Assembly: GCF_014650115.1 (NCBI RefSeq)
Contig: NZ_BMUI01000001.1
Span: 372,001-436,000, forward strand
Length of the DNA stretch: 64,000 nt
Source: Streptomyces olivaceoviridis
GTDB taxonomy: Bacteria > Actinomycetota > Actinomycetes > Streptomycetales > Streptomycetaceae
Reading direction: 5' to 3'
The translations under genes were made by a program, and so were the position numbers. This document shows, piece by piece, positions 1 through 9,604 of the stretch. The notes under the pieces were generated by a model. That model made no database searches. It worked only from the letters and a program-made list of their open reading frames with translations, and was not told the DNA's origin. The first letter of the stretch is position 1. Every line of letters begins with the position of its first letter.

Positions 1-5
1 GAGCT

Positions 6-1133
6 TCAGGTGTGCAGGAGGACCAGGTCGTCCCTGTGTACGACCTCGCGTTCGTACGCGGGGCCCAGCTCGCGTGCCAGCTCGCGGGTCGAACGCCCGA
101 TCAGCCGGGGGATCTCCTTGGCGTCGAAGTTGACGAGTCCCCGGGCCACCGCGTGGCCCGTGGTGTCCCGCAGCTCGACGGGGTCACCCGCGCTGAACTC
201 GCCCTCGACGGCGGCGATCCCGGCGGGCAGCAGCGACGTGCGCCGCTTGACGACCGCGTCCACCGCGCCGTCGTCCAGGATCAGGGCGCCCTGCGGGGTG
301 GAGGCGTGCTGGAGCCAGAGGAGCCGCTCGGCGGAGCGCTTGCCGGTGGCGTGGAAGTAGGTGCCGGTGTCGCCGCCGGCCAGGGCCTCGGCCGCGTGGA
401 CGGCGCTGGTCAGCACCACCGGGATGCCGGCGGCGGCGGCGATCCGGGCGGCCTCCACCTTGGTGACCATCCCGCCGGTGCCGACGCCGGCCTTGCCCGC
501 GCTGCCGATCTCGACGCCGGCGAGGTCCTGCGGGCCCTTCACCTCGGCGATCCGGGAGGTGCCGGGCCTGCTGGGGTCGCCGTCGTAGACGCCGTCGACA
601 TCGGAGAGGAGGACCAGCAGGTCGGCGTGGACGAGGTGGGCGACGAGGGCGGCGAGGCGGTCGTTGTCGCCGAAGCGGATCTCGTCGGTGGCGACGGTGT
701 CGTTCTCGTTGACGATCGGGAAGGCACCCATCGCGATCAGCTGGTCGAGGGTGCGGGAGGCGTTGCGGTGGTGGGCGCGGCGGCTCATGTCGTCGCTGGT
801 GAGCAGGACTTGGCCGACGCGGACGCCGTAGCGGGCGAAGGAGGCGGTGTAGCGGGCGACGAGCAGGCCCTGGCCGACGCTGGCGGCGGCCTGCTGGCGC
901 GCGAGGTCCTTGGGGCGGCGGCGCAGACCGAGCGGGGCGAGGCCGGCGGCGATGGCGCCGGAGGAGACCAGCACGATCTCCTTCTCGCCACCGCTGCGGA
1001 TCTTGGCGAGCACGTCGACCAGCGCGTCGACGCGGTCGGCGTCCAGGCCGCCCGCGGCGGTGGTCAGCGAGGAGGAGCCCACCTTGACGACGATCCTGCG
1101 GGCCTCGCCCACGGCCTGCCTTGCCCTTGCCAC
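6..1133 (-). CDS. proB: Glutamate 5-kinase
   Basis: Catalyses the ATP-dependent phosphorylation of glutamate, the first step of proline synthesis, in the cytosol. The protein opens with the amino-acid-kinase signature VVKVGSSSLT, has the nucleotide-site run LVSSGAIAAG, the NENDTV glutamate-site motif and GTGGMVTKVEAA, and ends in a PUA-like domain over about the last 100 residues (AVVKRRTSLLPAGI onward). I chose the GTG at 1133 (375 residues) because AAGGAG lies 11 bases upstream; a longer frame from 1190 adds 19 residues with no family similarity, and a GTG immediately before GEARRIVV is also possible. It belongs to the usual rplU-rpmA-obgE-proB gene order of actinobacteria, here separated from obgE by about 9 kb of envelope genes. 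Identity is secure; only the start is open. Confidence 0.95.
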   Translation of the reverse strand: MARARQAVGEARRIVVKVGSSSLTTAAGGLDADRVDALVDVLAKIRSGGEKEIVLVSSGAIAAGLAPLGLRRRPKDLARQQAAASVGQGLLVARYTASFARYGVRVGQVLLTSDDMSRRAHHRNASRTLDQLIAMGAFPIVNENDTVATDEIRFGDNDRLAALVAHLVHADLLVLLSDVDGVYDGDPSRPGTSRIAEVKGPQDLAGVEIGSAGKAGVGTGGMVTKVEAARIAAAAGIPVVLTSAVHAAEALAGGDTGTYFHATGKRSAERLLWLQHASTPQGALILDDGAVDAVVKRRTSLLPAGIAAVEGEFSAGDPVELRDTTGHAVARGLVNFDAKEIPRLIGRSTRELARELGPAYEREVVHRDDLVLLHT

Positions 1134-1543
1134 CTGCGGTCCGTCTCCTTCACGTGCGCGTTCCGGCACCGTGCTTCCCGGCGTCCTCAATCTACGGGAA
1201 GCCGGGCGCGGCGCGCCCGCGCCGCTCAGCCGCCGGACAGTCCCGGGCCCGGCCCGCCGGCGTCATCCCGGCGACAGGTCCCCCTGGACGGCCGCCGGGC
1301 CGGGGGCGCCCTCGTCCTCTCCTCGGAGACGTCAGGTCCGGCCGGCCCGCCGATGCCGTCGAGGCCCTCGCGGGTGCCGTCGAGGCGCAGGGGACCGCTC
1401 TCGCCGATGCCGCCCATCTCCAGCCGGACGGCACCGCCTTCGTCCGGGCCCCCGGGGCCCCGCCCCCAACTGGTGGGCCCGCGCACTGGTTTCGGCCGGC
1501 GCCGGACGGGGCGGTACGGCCGCGTTCGCGGCGGTCTGCGACC
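1134..1543. other. Divergent intergenic region, proB / lipoprotein
   Basis: About 410 bases of GC-rich DNA between the divergent proB and lipoprotein genes. It must contain both promoters, but I could not pick a convincing -35/-10 pair. Open frames crossing it show no recognisable protein. No repeat or RNA gene seen. Confidence 0.4.
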
Positions 1544-2281
1544 ATGGACCCCATGCGGAGAAGAGGTTCGGCACGGGCAGGGTTGGGCGGGGTCCTCGGT
1601 GGGCTGCTGGTGATGTCGCTCGCGGCGTGCGGCAGTTCGGACCACGGGAGTGCGGCCTCACGGGACCGGTCCGACGACACGCAGCCGCACAAGACGGTCC
1701 TCAAGCGCGTACCCGGCGTCGGGGACCGGCTGTGGCGGCAGGTACCGGCCGACTCCCGGCAGGTGGTCGCGGTGTACGGCGCGGGGAAGGACTCCCCCGA
1801 CTCCACCGTCGCCCTGTTCACCAAGCACGGCGCCGTCTGGAAGCAGGAACGCTCCTGGTCGGCGCACAACGGGCGGAAGGGCTGGACGGCGGACCATCAC
1901 GAGGGTGATCTGCGCAGCCCCGTGGGGGTGTTCACGCTCAGCGACGCGGGCGGCGTCCTCGCCGCCCCGGGGGCCAAGCTGCCGTACACCCGGTCCTCGG
2001 CCTTCCAGGCGCCCCACTACTGGAAGAAGGCGTACTGGCACGACTTCGACTACGTCATAGCCATCGACTACAACCGCGTGAAGGGCACCGCGCCCAATGA
2101 CCCGACGAGGCCGCAGGGCCAGTCGAAGGGCGGCAGCATCTGGCTGCACATGGACCACGGCAGCGGCACTTCGGCGTGCGTGAGCCAGTCCGAGTCGGCG
2201 ATGCGGTACCTGCTGCGCACCCTCGACCCCCGGCTGCACCCCGTCGTGGTGATGGGCGACAAGGCGGAGCTGAAGGCCTGA
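1544..2281 (+). CDS. Lipoprotein with L,D-transpeptidase (YkuD-like) fold
   Basis: Predicted exported lipoprotein of 245 residues. Residues 1-30 form a lipoprotein signal: arginines (MRRRGSAR), a hydrophobic stretch and the lipobox LAAC. The mature part resembles the ErfK/YbiS/YkuD family, which forms 3-3 cross-links in peptidoglycan or attaches proteins to it: GDLRSPVGVFTL near residue 125, then IWLHMDHGSGTSACVS near residue 205, with a His and the putative nucleophilic Cys in the order seen in YkuD domains. The usual Gly before the Cys is Ala. Starts at 1544 and 1553 are both possible; neither has a strong ribosome binding site. It lies alone on the plus strand beside galE and the wall-polymer genes, which fits a wall role. 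Substrate unknown. Confidence 0.72.
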   Translation: MDPMRRRGSARAGLGGVLGGLLVMSLAACGSSDHGSAASRDRSDDTQPHKTVLKRVPGVGDRLWRQVPADSRQVVAVYGAGKDSPDSTVALFTKHGAVWKQERSWSAHNGRKGWTADHHEGDLRSPVGVFTLSDAGGVLAAPGAKLPYTRSSAFQAPHYWKKAYWHDFDYVIAIDYNRVKGTAPNDPTRPQGQSKGGSIWLHMDHGSGTSACVSQSESAMRYLLRTLDPRLHPVVVMGDKAELKA

Positions 2282-2399
2282 CGGGACCTCAGGGCGCGGC
2301 CGGTCCGCGCCCTGGGCGAGTCGGGGGGAAGTCGGCGAGAGCCGGGGGGAATCAGCGAGAGCCGGGCCGCGGCCTGCGCCCGGCTCCGCGGCCGGCCGC

Positions 2400-3371
2400 T
2401 CAGGCGTGCCGGTGACGCCATCCCAGCCACGCGGACTCGATCATGTCGTCCAGGCCGAGACGGGCCGTCCAGCCCAGTTCCGCGTGGATGCGCTCCGCCG
2501 AGGCGACCACCCTCGCCGGGTCTCCGGGGCGGCGGTCGGTCACCTCGGGCGTCAGCCGCTCGTTGCCGGTCACCTTCAGGATGCGGTCCACCATCTCCCG
2601 GACCGAGCTGCCCTCGCCCCGGCCGATGTTGAGGACGAGCGAGGTCCCCTCCGGGGCGTCCCGCAGACGTGCCGCGGCGGCCTGGTGGGCGGAGGCGATG
2701 TCCTGGACGTGAATGTAGTCACGCACGCAGGTGCCGTCCGGCGTGTCGTAGTCGTCGCCGAAGATCCGCGGTGCCTCGCCGGCCTCCAGCCGCTCGAACA
2801 CCATGGGGATGAGGTTGAAGACACCCGCGTCGGACAGCTCGGGGGCGGCGGCGCCGGCCACGTTGAAGTACCGCAGGGACACGGCCCGGATCCCGTGGGC
2901 CCTGGCCGCGGCGGCGATCAGCCACTCGCCGACCAGCTTGGTCTCGCCGTAGGGGCTCATGGGGAGGCAGGGGGTGTCCTCGGTCACGAGGTCGACGTCC
3001 GGCATGCCGTAGACGGCGGCGGACGAGGAGAAGACGATCCGGCCGACACCGGTGGCCGCCATCGCCTCCAGCAGGGTCTGGAGACCGGTGACGTTCTCGC
3101 GGTAGTAGTGGAGGGGCCGCTCCACCGACTCCCCCACCTGCTTCTTGGCGGCGATGTGCACCACACCCGTCACGGCGTGGTCACGCATCGTCCGCTCCAG
3201 GAGGGCCTGGTCCAGCACGCTGCCCACGACCAGCGGGACATCGCCGGGCACCCGGTCGGCACTGCCGGTCGACAGGTCGTCGTAGACGACCACGTGCTCG
3301 CCGTTCTCCGTCATGGCGCGCACCACATGCGCACCGATGTACCCGGCGCCGCCCGTGACCAGCCAGCTCAT
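2400..3371 (-). CDS. galE: UDP-glucose 4-epimerase
   Basis: Extended short-chain dehydrogenase of 323 residues that interconverts UDP-glucose and UDP-galactose using bound NAD. The N-terminal Rossmann motif TGGAGYIGAH is intact, FSSSAAVYG supplies the catalytic Ser region, and SPYGETKLVGE is the YxxxK motif near residue 146. RYFNVAGA and CVRDYIHVQD are GalE-type substrate-site runs. The start has a good GGAGG eight bases upstream. It is divergent from the first GT2-TagF gene and transcribed away from it. It is not beside galT/galK, so a role in supplying UDP-galactose or UDP-GalNAc to the adjacent wall polymer is a reasonable inference rather than a demonstrated one. Confidence 0.93.
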   Translation of the reverse strand: MSWLVTGGAGYIGAHVVRAMTENGEHVVVYDDLSTGSADRVPGDVPLVVGSVLDQALLERTMRDHAVTGVVHIAAKKQVGESVERPLHYYRENVTGLQTLLEAMAATGVGRIVFSSSAAVYGMPDVDLVTEDTPCLPMSPYGETKLVGEWLIAAAARAHGIRAVSLRYFNVAGAAAPELSDAGVFNLIPMVFERLEAGEAPRIFGDDYDTPDGTCVRDYIHVQDIASAHQAAAARLRDAPEGTSLVLNIGRGEGSSVREMVDRILKVTGNERLTPEVTDRRPGDPARVVASAERIHAELGWTARLGLDDMIESAWLGWRHRHA

Positions 3372-3704
3372 TCCCGTGCCTCCTCGGTCTGTGTCGGTAG
3401 GAGAGCAGACTCGTTCATGGCCTACGGAAAATCGAGTCGGGTAATTTCGGACAACTGCGGCAAAAACCCGGCGTGGTGAGGCAGGGTGAAGTTCCCCGCC
3501 GATCCGGGTGGGACAATGTTCCGAGCAAGTAAAGGTCCGGCCTCCGCGGCTGTTCCGCGCCGCGACCGCCCCGCTACCTTGCTCACGGAAACATCAAGTG
3601 AATCCTTTACTCTGATGCGACGGCGCGCTGCGCCGCCGGCGGGCGGAGCGTGCTCTGGCCTCGGCCCCACGCTCTCGTGATCAGTCTCGGAACAGGTTGT
3701 AAGG
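3372..3704. other. Divergent regulatory region galE / wall-polymer genes
   Basis: 333 bases containing unusually A/T-rich patches for this genome (around 3425-3475 and 3590-3615), as expected for two divergent promoters. I could not define the promoter boxes with confidence. The only ribosome-binding-like sequence for the plus-strand gene is AAGG directly abutting its ATG. Confidence 0.4.
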
Positions 3705-5936
3705 ATGCCCAGACTCTCTCTCGTCATCCCTGTCTACAAGGTGCAGGGCTACCTCGCCGAGTGCCTGGACTCGGTGCTCGGGCAGGACTACACGGACTTC
3801 GAGGTCATCGCGGTCGACGACTGCTCACCGGACGGTTCGGGCGCCATTCTCGATGAATACGCGGAGCGGGACGCGCGCATTCACGTGATTCACCTCACGG
3901 AGAACGTGGGACTGGGGCGTGCGCGCAATGCGGGCATGGAGAAGGTTCAGGGCGATTACGTACTCTTCCTGGACAGCGACGACACTTTGACCGGCGGCGC
4001 GCTGCGGGCGATAGCCGAGCGGCTGGAAGCCGCCGGGGACCCCGAGATCCTCGTCTACGACTACGCCCGCAGCTACTGGGACGGCCGGGTCCGCCCCAAC
4101 CAGCGTGCCGAGCTGCTCCAGCCCGACGGGCCGGAGGCCTTCCCGCTCTCCGAGCGGCCGAAGCTGCTGGACCTGCTCCAGATCGTCTGGAACAAGGCCT
4201 ACCGCCGGGACTTCGTCCTCCGTCACGAGCTGACCTTCCCGCCCGGCTACTACGAGGACGCCCCCTGGACGTTCTGCTCCATGATCAGCGCCGAGCGCAT
4301 CGCGGTGCTGAACCGGGTCTGCGTGATGTACCGCCAGCGCCGCGAGGGCGGCAACATCCTGAAGACGGTCAGCCGCAAGCACTTCGACGTCTTCGACCAG
4401 TACCGCCGCGTCTTCGACTACCTGGACGCCCATCCCGAGTTCGCGCAGTGGCGCGGACCGCTGTTCCGCAAGATGGTCGACCACTTCCTCACCATCCTGG
4501 ACCGGCCCGACCGGCTGCCGGCCGACGCGCGCGCCGAGTTCTTCCACCGCGCCTCCGCCGACTACCGCGCCCGGCTCCCCGAGGGCTTCCAGCGGCCGGG
4601 CGGCGGCCGTGGCCACAAGTACGCGCTGCTGGAGAAGGACGCGTACGCGGCGATGGCCGGTGCCACCGCCGCCGTGAAGCTCCGCAAGGCGGTCAGGACC
4701 CGCACCCGTACGGCCGTCAACCGGTCCAAGCGCAGCGCGATGGGCGTCTACTACCAGTCGCAGCTCCGGCTGCCCCTGGACGAGAACCTGGCGCTCTTCT
4801 CCGCCTACTGGAGCCGCAGCGTCTCCTGCAACCCGGCCGCCATCGACGCCGAACTGGCCCGGCTCGCCCCGCACGTGCGCCGGGTCTGGGCGGTCCGGCC
4901 GGACGCGGTGGACCGGGTGCCCGAGGGCGTGCGGTACGTCCGGGTCGGCTCCAAGGAGTACTGGGCCGCGCTCGCACGCGCCAAGTACCTGGTCAACAAC
5001 GTGAACTTCGCCGACAGCGTGGTCAAGCGCGAGGGCCAGATCCATCTCCAGACCCACCACGGCACCCCGCTGAAGACCATGGGCCTGGACCAGCGCAAGT
5101 ACCCCGCCTCGACGGACATGGACTTCGACAAGCTCCTGGAGCGCTGCGACCGCTGGGACTTCAGCGTCAGCTCCAACCGCTTCTCCACGGCCGTCTGGGA
5201 GCGGGTCTACCCGTGCTCCTACGTCTCGCTGGAGACCGGCTACCCCCGCAACGACGTCCTCGTCAACGGCACCTCGGACGACGTCCGCCGGGCCCGCGCG
5301 GCCCTCGGGCTCGCCGACGGCACCCGGGCGTTCCTGTACATGCCCACGCACCGCGAGTACCAGCCCGGCTTCGTGCCGAGCCTCGACCTCGCCCGCCTCG
5401 CCGACGAGCTGGGGCCGGACGTGACCCTGCTGGTGCGCGGCCACTACTTCTACGGCGGCTCGGCCCACGTGGCCGAGCTGCGCCGCAGCGGGCGGATCGT
5501 CGACGTGTCGGGGCACCCCCGGGTGGAGGAGCTGTACCTCGCGGCCGACGCGCTGATCACGGACTACTCCTCCGCGATGTTCGACTACGCCGTCCTGGAC
5601 CGGCCGGTCATCATCTACGCACCCGACTGGGACATCTACTCCGCCGTGCGCGGCACCTACTTCAACCTGCTTCAGGAGGCGCCGGGCGCGGTGGCCACCT
5701 CGCAGGCCGAGCTGATCCACCTGCTCGGCTCGGACGAGTACCGCGGGCCGGACGCGACCGCGCGCCGCGACGCCTTCCGCCGCCGGTTCTGCGAGTTCGA
5801 CGACGGACGTGCCGCCGAGCGCGTGGTGCGCCGCGTCTTCCTCGGCGAGACGGAGCCGCTGCCCTTCGTGCCGTTCGCAGAGCGTTCCCACGCACCGGCC
5901 CCCGCCCAGGCGCTCGCAGCCGTCGAGCGGGCCTGA
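3705..5936 (+). CDS. GT2 glycosyltransferase fused to TagF-like glycerophosphotransferase (743 aa)
   Basis: Two-domain enzyme likely to elongate a polyol-phosphate wall polymer at the inner membrane face. Residues 1-230 are a family-2 glycosyltransferase: LSLVIPVYKVQGYL, VDDCSPDGS and the metal-binding LFLDSDD. Residues about 360-720 match the CDP-glycerol glycerophosphotransferase family: LQTHHGTPLKTMG near 448, the RAFLYMPTHRE run, and ADALITDYSSAMFDYA near 615. The middle (about 310-350) is very basic (KLRKAVRTRTRTAVNRSKRS), plausible for membrane-surface binding. It leads a two-gene unit with a 24-base gap to the next, larger paralogue. The ribosome binding site is poor (AAGG touching ATG), so translation may be weak. 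The polymerised unit (glycerol phosphate, other polyol phosphate or glycosyl phosphate) cannot be told from sequence. Confidence 0.87.
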   Translation: MPRLSLVIPVYKVQGYLAECLDSVLGQDYTDFEVIAVDDCSPDGSGAILDEYAERDARIHVIHLTENVGLGRARNAGMEKVQGDYVLFLDSDDTLTGGALRAIAERLEAAGDPEILVYDYARSYWDGRVRPNQRAELLQPDGPEAFPLSERPKLLDLLQIVWNKAYRRDFVLRHELTFPPGYYEDAPWTFCSMISAERIAVLNRVCVMYRQRREGGNILKTVSRKHFDVFDQYRRVFDYLDAHPEFAQWRGPLFRKMVDHFLTILDRPDRLPADARAEFFHRASADYRARLPEGFQRPGGGRGHKYALLEKDAYAAMAGATAAVKLRKAVRTRTRTAVNRSKRSAMGVYYQSQLRLPLDENLALFSAYWSRSVSCNPAAIDAELARLAPHVRRVWAVRPDAVDRVPEGVRYVRVGSKEYWAALARAKYLVNNVNFADSVVKREGQIHLQTHHGTPLKTMGLDQRKYPASTDMDFDKLLERCDRWDFSVSSNRFSTAVWERVYPCSYVSLETGYPRNDVLVNGTSDDVRRARAALGLADGTRAFLYMPTHREYQPGFVPSLDLARLADELGPDVTLLVRGHYFYGGSAHVAELRRSGRIVDVSGHPRVEELYLAADALITDYSSAMFDYAVLDRPVIIYAPDWDIYSAVRGTYFNLLQEAPGAVATSQAELIHLLGSDEYRGPDATARRDAFRRRFCEFDDGRAAERVVRRVFLGETEPLPFVPFAERSHAPAPAQALAAVERA

Positions 5937-5960
5937 CCCCCGAGAAGGAGATCGACAAGC

Positions 5961-8900
5961 ATGGCCCCTCGGCTCAGTGTCATCGTCCCCATGTACGACG
6001 TCGAGCACTATCTGCCGGCCTGTCTCGACTCGCTGGCGGCGCAGACGTTCGAGGACTTCGAGGTCCTCATGGTGGACGACGGCTCACCCGACAGCTCGGC
6101 GGCGATAGCCGAGTCCTACGCGGAGCGTGACCCGCGGTTCCGGCTGATACGCAAGGAGAACGGAGGGCTGGGGGCCGCCCGCAACACCGGTATCGCCCAC
6201 CTGTCCCCCGAGTCGGAGTTCCTGACGTTCGTCGACAGCGACGACCTCGTCCCGCCGGACGCCTACCGCCTGATGATGGGCAGCCTCGACGAGACCGGCT
6301 CCGACTTCGCCACCGGCAACGTCTTCCACCTCAAGGGCGAGAAGACCTGGCAGGTCCCGCTGATGCGGATGCTCGCGGGTGAAGCACGCCAGCGCACCCA
6401 CATCTCCGAGTACGCCAAGCTCGTCGCCGACCGCATCGCCTGCAACAAGGTGTTCCGCCGGACGTTCTGGGAGAAGCACGGCTTCGCCTTCCCCGAGGGC
6501 CGCCTGTACGAGGACACGCCCGTCACCATGCGGGCGCACTACCTCGCCGAGGCCGTCGACGTCATCTCCGAGCCCTGCTACTACTGGCGGCTGCGCGAGG
6601 GCGAGTCCGCCCCCTCCATCACGCAGCGCCGTACCGACCCGGCCGGTGTGCGCGACCGGGTCACCTCCGTCCTGGAGATCAGCGACTTCCTGGGCAGCCA
6701 GTCCGGCGAGACCTTCGCCCGCCTCAAGCAGGAGTACGACACCCGCGTCCTCGTGGACGACCTGCGGCTGTTCCTCAACGTGGTGCCCGACGGCGACGAG
6801 GAGTACCGCGCCGAGTTCCTGCGCTCGGCCAACCGCTTCCTGGACCACATCGACTCCAAGGTCGTCATGGCCCTGCCGACGCACCTGCGGGTGCAGTGGC
6901 TGCTGGTCCGCAAGCACCAGCTCGACGAGCTGATCACCCTGCTGGCCTCGCAGCGGCGCAAGGAGGCCATCGAGGTCACCGGCCTGGTCCGCAAGTACGC
7001 CTCCTTCCCGGCCCTGGCCGACGCCGACCTGGACGTCCCGCGCAAGGCGCTGCGCATCGACCGGGACCTGCGCATGCGCGCGCCGCTCCAGGACGTCCGC
7101 TGGTCCGAGGGCAAGCTGGTGCTGGGCGGGCACGCCTGGATCGACAAGATCGACCTGCCCTCGAAGCGCTCCTCCGTCAAGGTCCTGCAACTGCGCAAGG
7201 ACAAGTCCCGCCGCCGCATCGTGCTGCCCACCCGGAACGCGGAGTCCCCCGAGCGCACCACCGACTCCGGCCAGGACCGGTACAACTACGACTGGGCCGG
7301 CTGGGAGGTCACCATCGACCCGGCGAAGCTGCGCAAGGGCGGTGAGTGGCAGGAGGGCCTGTGGCACGCGGGCCTCGGCCTGTACGCCTCCGGCCTGGTG
7401 CGCCGGGCCGCCGTGCAGTCCAGCGGTGGTGCCGCCTGCAACTTCCCGCCGTACCGCTGGCTGGACACCGACTTCCGGATGCTGCCGTCGGTCGAGCGCG
7501 GTGCGCTCAAGCTGCGCATCGAGAAGGTCCGCGCGCTGGTCACCGGCTGGACCATGGAGGGCGACCGGCTGCGGGTGACCGGCGACATCCGGGTCCCCCT
7601 GCACGCCGGCGAGCGGGTGGCGCTGCGGGTGAAGAACCAGAAGGGCGCCGAGGTCCACGAGTACCCGGTCGACGTGACCGAGGAAGGCGGCGCGCACCGG
7701 TTCTCGGTGGAGATCCCGGTGGCCGACGTGGCGCTGGTCTTCCACGAGGGTGTCGACGCCCTGACCCGGCCCGAGAAGCGCATCTGGTCCACCGTGCTGG
7801 TGGCCACGGACCCCAAGGGCACCCAGCGCCAGTTCAGCACGGTCCTGAAGGAGGGTCTGGCCGACGGGCGGTACGACCTGCCCGCCTCGCTGGGTGAACA
7901 CGCCGACCAGGGCGAACTGGCCGTGATCGGCGGTCACAACGGGTACCTCAAGCTGGCCGGCCGCACCCGGCGGGCCGTGATCGACCGGGTCGGTCTGGAG
8001 GACGGCCGGATCACCATCTCCGCGCGCACCGACGCCCGGCTCACCGGCTCCCGGCTGCTGCTCAAGCCCCGGGCGCGGTTCGAGGAGCGCTTCGTGGAGC
8101 CGCGCTGGCTGGAGGACGGCCGTTTCGAGGTCGCCTTCGACCCGTCCACGCTCGGCGGCAACGGCGATGTGCCGCTGCGCGCGGGCCGCTGGAACCTCTT
8201 CCTGCGCCCGGCCGACGGTGAGGGTCCCGACGTACCGTTCGTCACCGACCGGCTCGCGGCGGCGCAGTTCCCGCTCCGTGCCGAACTGGGTGGCCGCCGC
8301 TACTGGCTGGAGAACCGCTGGGCCGACTTCCCCCAGCTGAACTGCCGTTCGGAGCTGGACGACCTGGAGCGCGGTCCGTACCGCCAGCGGCAGCTCCGCG
8401 AGGAGGTGTACGCGCCCCTGCGGCAGCAGCCCCTGAAGGACCAGGTCTTCTACCTCAGCTACAACGGCAAGCAGTTCTCCGACAGCCCGAAGGCGATGTA
8501 CGAGGAGCTGGTCGCCCGTGGCTCGCAGCTGAAGCACCTGTGGGCCGTGCGCGACGGCCAGGTCCTCCTGCCGGAGGGCGTGGAGCGCGTCCGCATGTGG
8601 GGCCGCGAGTGGTACGAGGCGCTGGCCTCCAGCCGCTACATCGTCACCAACGGCCACCTGCCGGACTGGATCGAGCGGCGCCCCGGCCAGGTCATCGTCC
8701 AGACCTGGCACGGCACGATGCTGAAGAAGATCGGCCACGACATCGACACGCTGCACTTCGACCGCCGCTACCAGGAGAAGCTGGCGCTGGAGGCGAAGCA
8801 GTGGAGCCTGGTGGTGTCCTCCAACCGGTTCAGCACGCCGATCCTGAAGCGCGCCTTCTCCTACGACGGGGAGATCCTGGAGGCGGGCTACCCGCGCAAC

Positions 8901-9524
8901 GACTACCTGTACTCGCCGGAGAAGGACGCCATCGCGGAGCGGGTGAAGAAGCAACTCGGCCTGCCGAAGGGCAAGAAGGTCGTGCTGTACGCGCCGACCT
9001 GGCGGGACGACCAGGCGCACAGCCAGGGCCAGTACCTGTTCGACCTGCGGATCGACATCGAGGACGCGCAGCGACGGCTGGGTGACGACCACGTCCTGCT
9101 CATCCGCCGCCACTCCAACGTGGTGGACGCGGTGCCGGGTGCCGGCAACGGCTTCGTGTGGGACGTGTCGGAGTACCCGGACATCGCCGAGCTGTACCTG
9201 GCGGCCGACATCATGATCACGGACTACTCGTCGGTCATGTTCGACTACGCCCACCTGAAGCGGCCGATGCTCTTCTTCACCTACGACCTGGAGCACTACC
9301 GGGACACCCTGCGCGGCTTCTACTTCGACTTCGAGCAGGACTCGCCCGGTCCGCTGGTCTTCACCTCGAAGGAGCTGATCGACGCGCTCCTGGACATCGA
9401 CGAGGTGTCCGCCGAGTACCAGGACCGCTTCGACCGCTTCCACCACCTGTTCTGCGACCTGGACGACGGCCACGCCTCGGCGCGGGTCGTGGACCGGATG
9501 CTGGAGCAGGCCAAGGAGCTCTGA
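5961..9524 (+). CDS. GT2 glycosyltransferase fused to TagF-like glycerophosphotransferase (1187 aa)
   Basis: Larger paralogue of the preceding protein. Residues 1-230: family-2 glycosyltransferase (LSVIVPMYDVEHYL, VDDGSPDSS, FVDSDD). Residues about 380-790: a long region rich in alternating polar/hydrophobic beta-type sequence, probably several immunoglobulin-like modules of unknown role. Residues about 820-1180: TagF-like polymerase with QTWHGTMLKKIG near 914, VVLYAPTWRDD and DIMITDYSSVMFDYAH near 1084. AAGGAG lies ten bases before the ATG, a much better site than the upstream gene has. The gene is followed at once by a perfect 17-bp terminator hairpin. Family knowledge points to wall teichoic-acid-type polymer synthesis from CDP-activated polyols; the fused GT2 suggests each enzyme may alternate sugar and polyol-phosphate addition. 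Confidence 0.88.
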   Translation: MAPRLSVIVPMYDVEHYLPACLDSLAAQTFEDFEVLMVDDGSPDSSAAIAESYAERDPRFRLIRKENGGLGAARNTGIAHLSPESEFLTFVDSDDLVPPDAYRLMMGSLDETGSDFATGNVFHLKGEKTWQVPLMRMLAGEARQRTHISEYAKLVADRIACNKVFRRTFWEKHGFAFPEGRLYEDTPVTMRAHYLAEAVDVISEPCYYWRLREGESAPSITQRRTDPAGVRDRVTSVLEISDFLGSQSGETFARLKQEYDTRVLVDDLRLFLNVVPDGDEEYRAEFLRSANRFLDHIDSKVVMALPTHLRVQWLLVRKHQLDELITLLASQRRKEAIEVTGLVRKYASFPALADADLDVPRKALRIDRDLRMRAPLQDVRWSEGKLVLGGHAWIDKIDLPSKRSSVKVLQLRKDKSRRRIVLPTRNAESPERTTDSGQDRYNYDWAGWEVTIDPAKLRKGGEWQEGLWHAGLGLYASGLVRRAAVQSSGGAACNFPPYRWLDTDFRMLPSVERGALKLRIEKVRALVTGWTMEGDRLRVTGDIRVPLHAGERVALRVKNQKGAEVHEYPVDVTEEGGAHRFSVEIPVADVALVFHEGVDALTRPEKRIWSTVLVATDPKGTQRQFSTVLKEGLADGRYDLPASLGEHADQGELAVIGGHNGYLKLAGRTRRAVIDRVGLEDGRITISARTDARLTGSRLLLKPRARFEERFVEPRWLEDGRFEVAFDPSTLGGNGDVPLRAGRWNLFLRPADGEGPDVPFVTDRLAAAQFPLRAELGGRRYWLENRWADFPQLNCRSELDDLERGPYRQRQLREEVYAPLRQQPLKDQVFYLSYNGKQFSDSPKAMYEELVARGSQLKHLWAVRDGQVLLPEGVERVRMWGREWYEALASSRYIVTNGHLPDWIERRPGQVIVQTWHGTMLKKIGHDIDTLHFDRRYQEKLALEAKQWSLVVSSNRFSTPILKRAFSYDGEILEAGYPRNDYLYSPEKDAIAERVKKQLGLPKGKKVVLYAPTWRDDQAHSQGQYLFDLRIDIEDAQRRLGDDHVLLIRRHSNVVDAVPGAGNGFVWDVSEYPDIAELYLAADIMITDYSSVMFDYAHLKRPMLFFTYDLEHYRDTLRGFYFDFEQDSPGPLVFTSKELIDALLDIDEVSAEYQDRFDRFHHLFCDLDDGHASARVVDRMLEQAKEL

Positions 9525-9540
9525 GCGGGCACGGGAGAAG

Positions 9541-9577
9541 GGGCGGGGCCCGGAGGTTCGACCTCCGGGCCCCGCCC
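9541..9577. terminator. Bidirectional terminator between convergent genes
   Basis: Perfect 17-bp inverted repeat (GGGCGGGGCCCGGAGGT, loop TCG, and its complement) placed 16 bases after the GT2-TagF stop and 27 bases before the stop of the convergent glycosyltransferase. No U-tract, which is usual for Streptomyces terminators. Confidence 0.85.
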
Positions 9578-9604
9578 TGTGCCGTCCGGGAGGACGGCGG
9601 CCGG

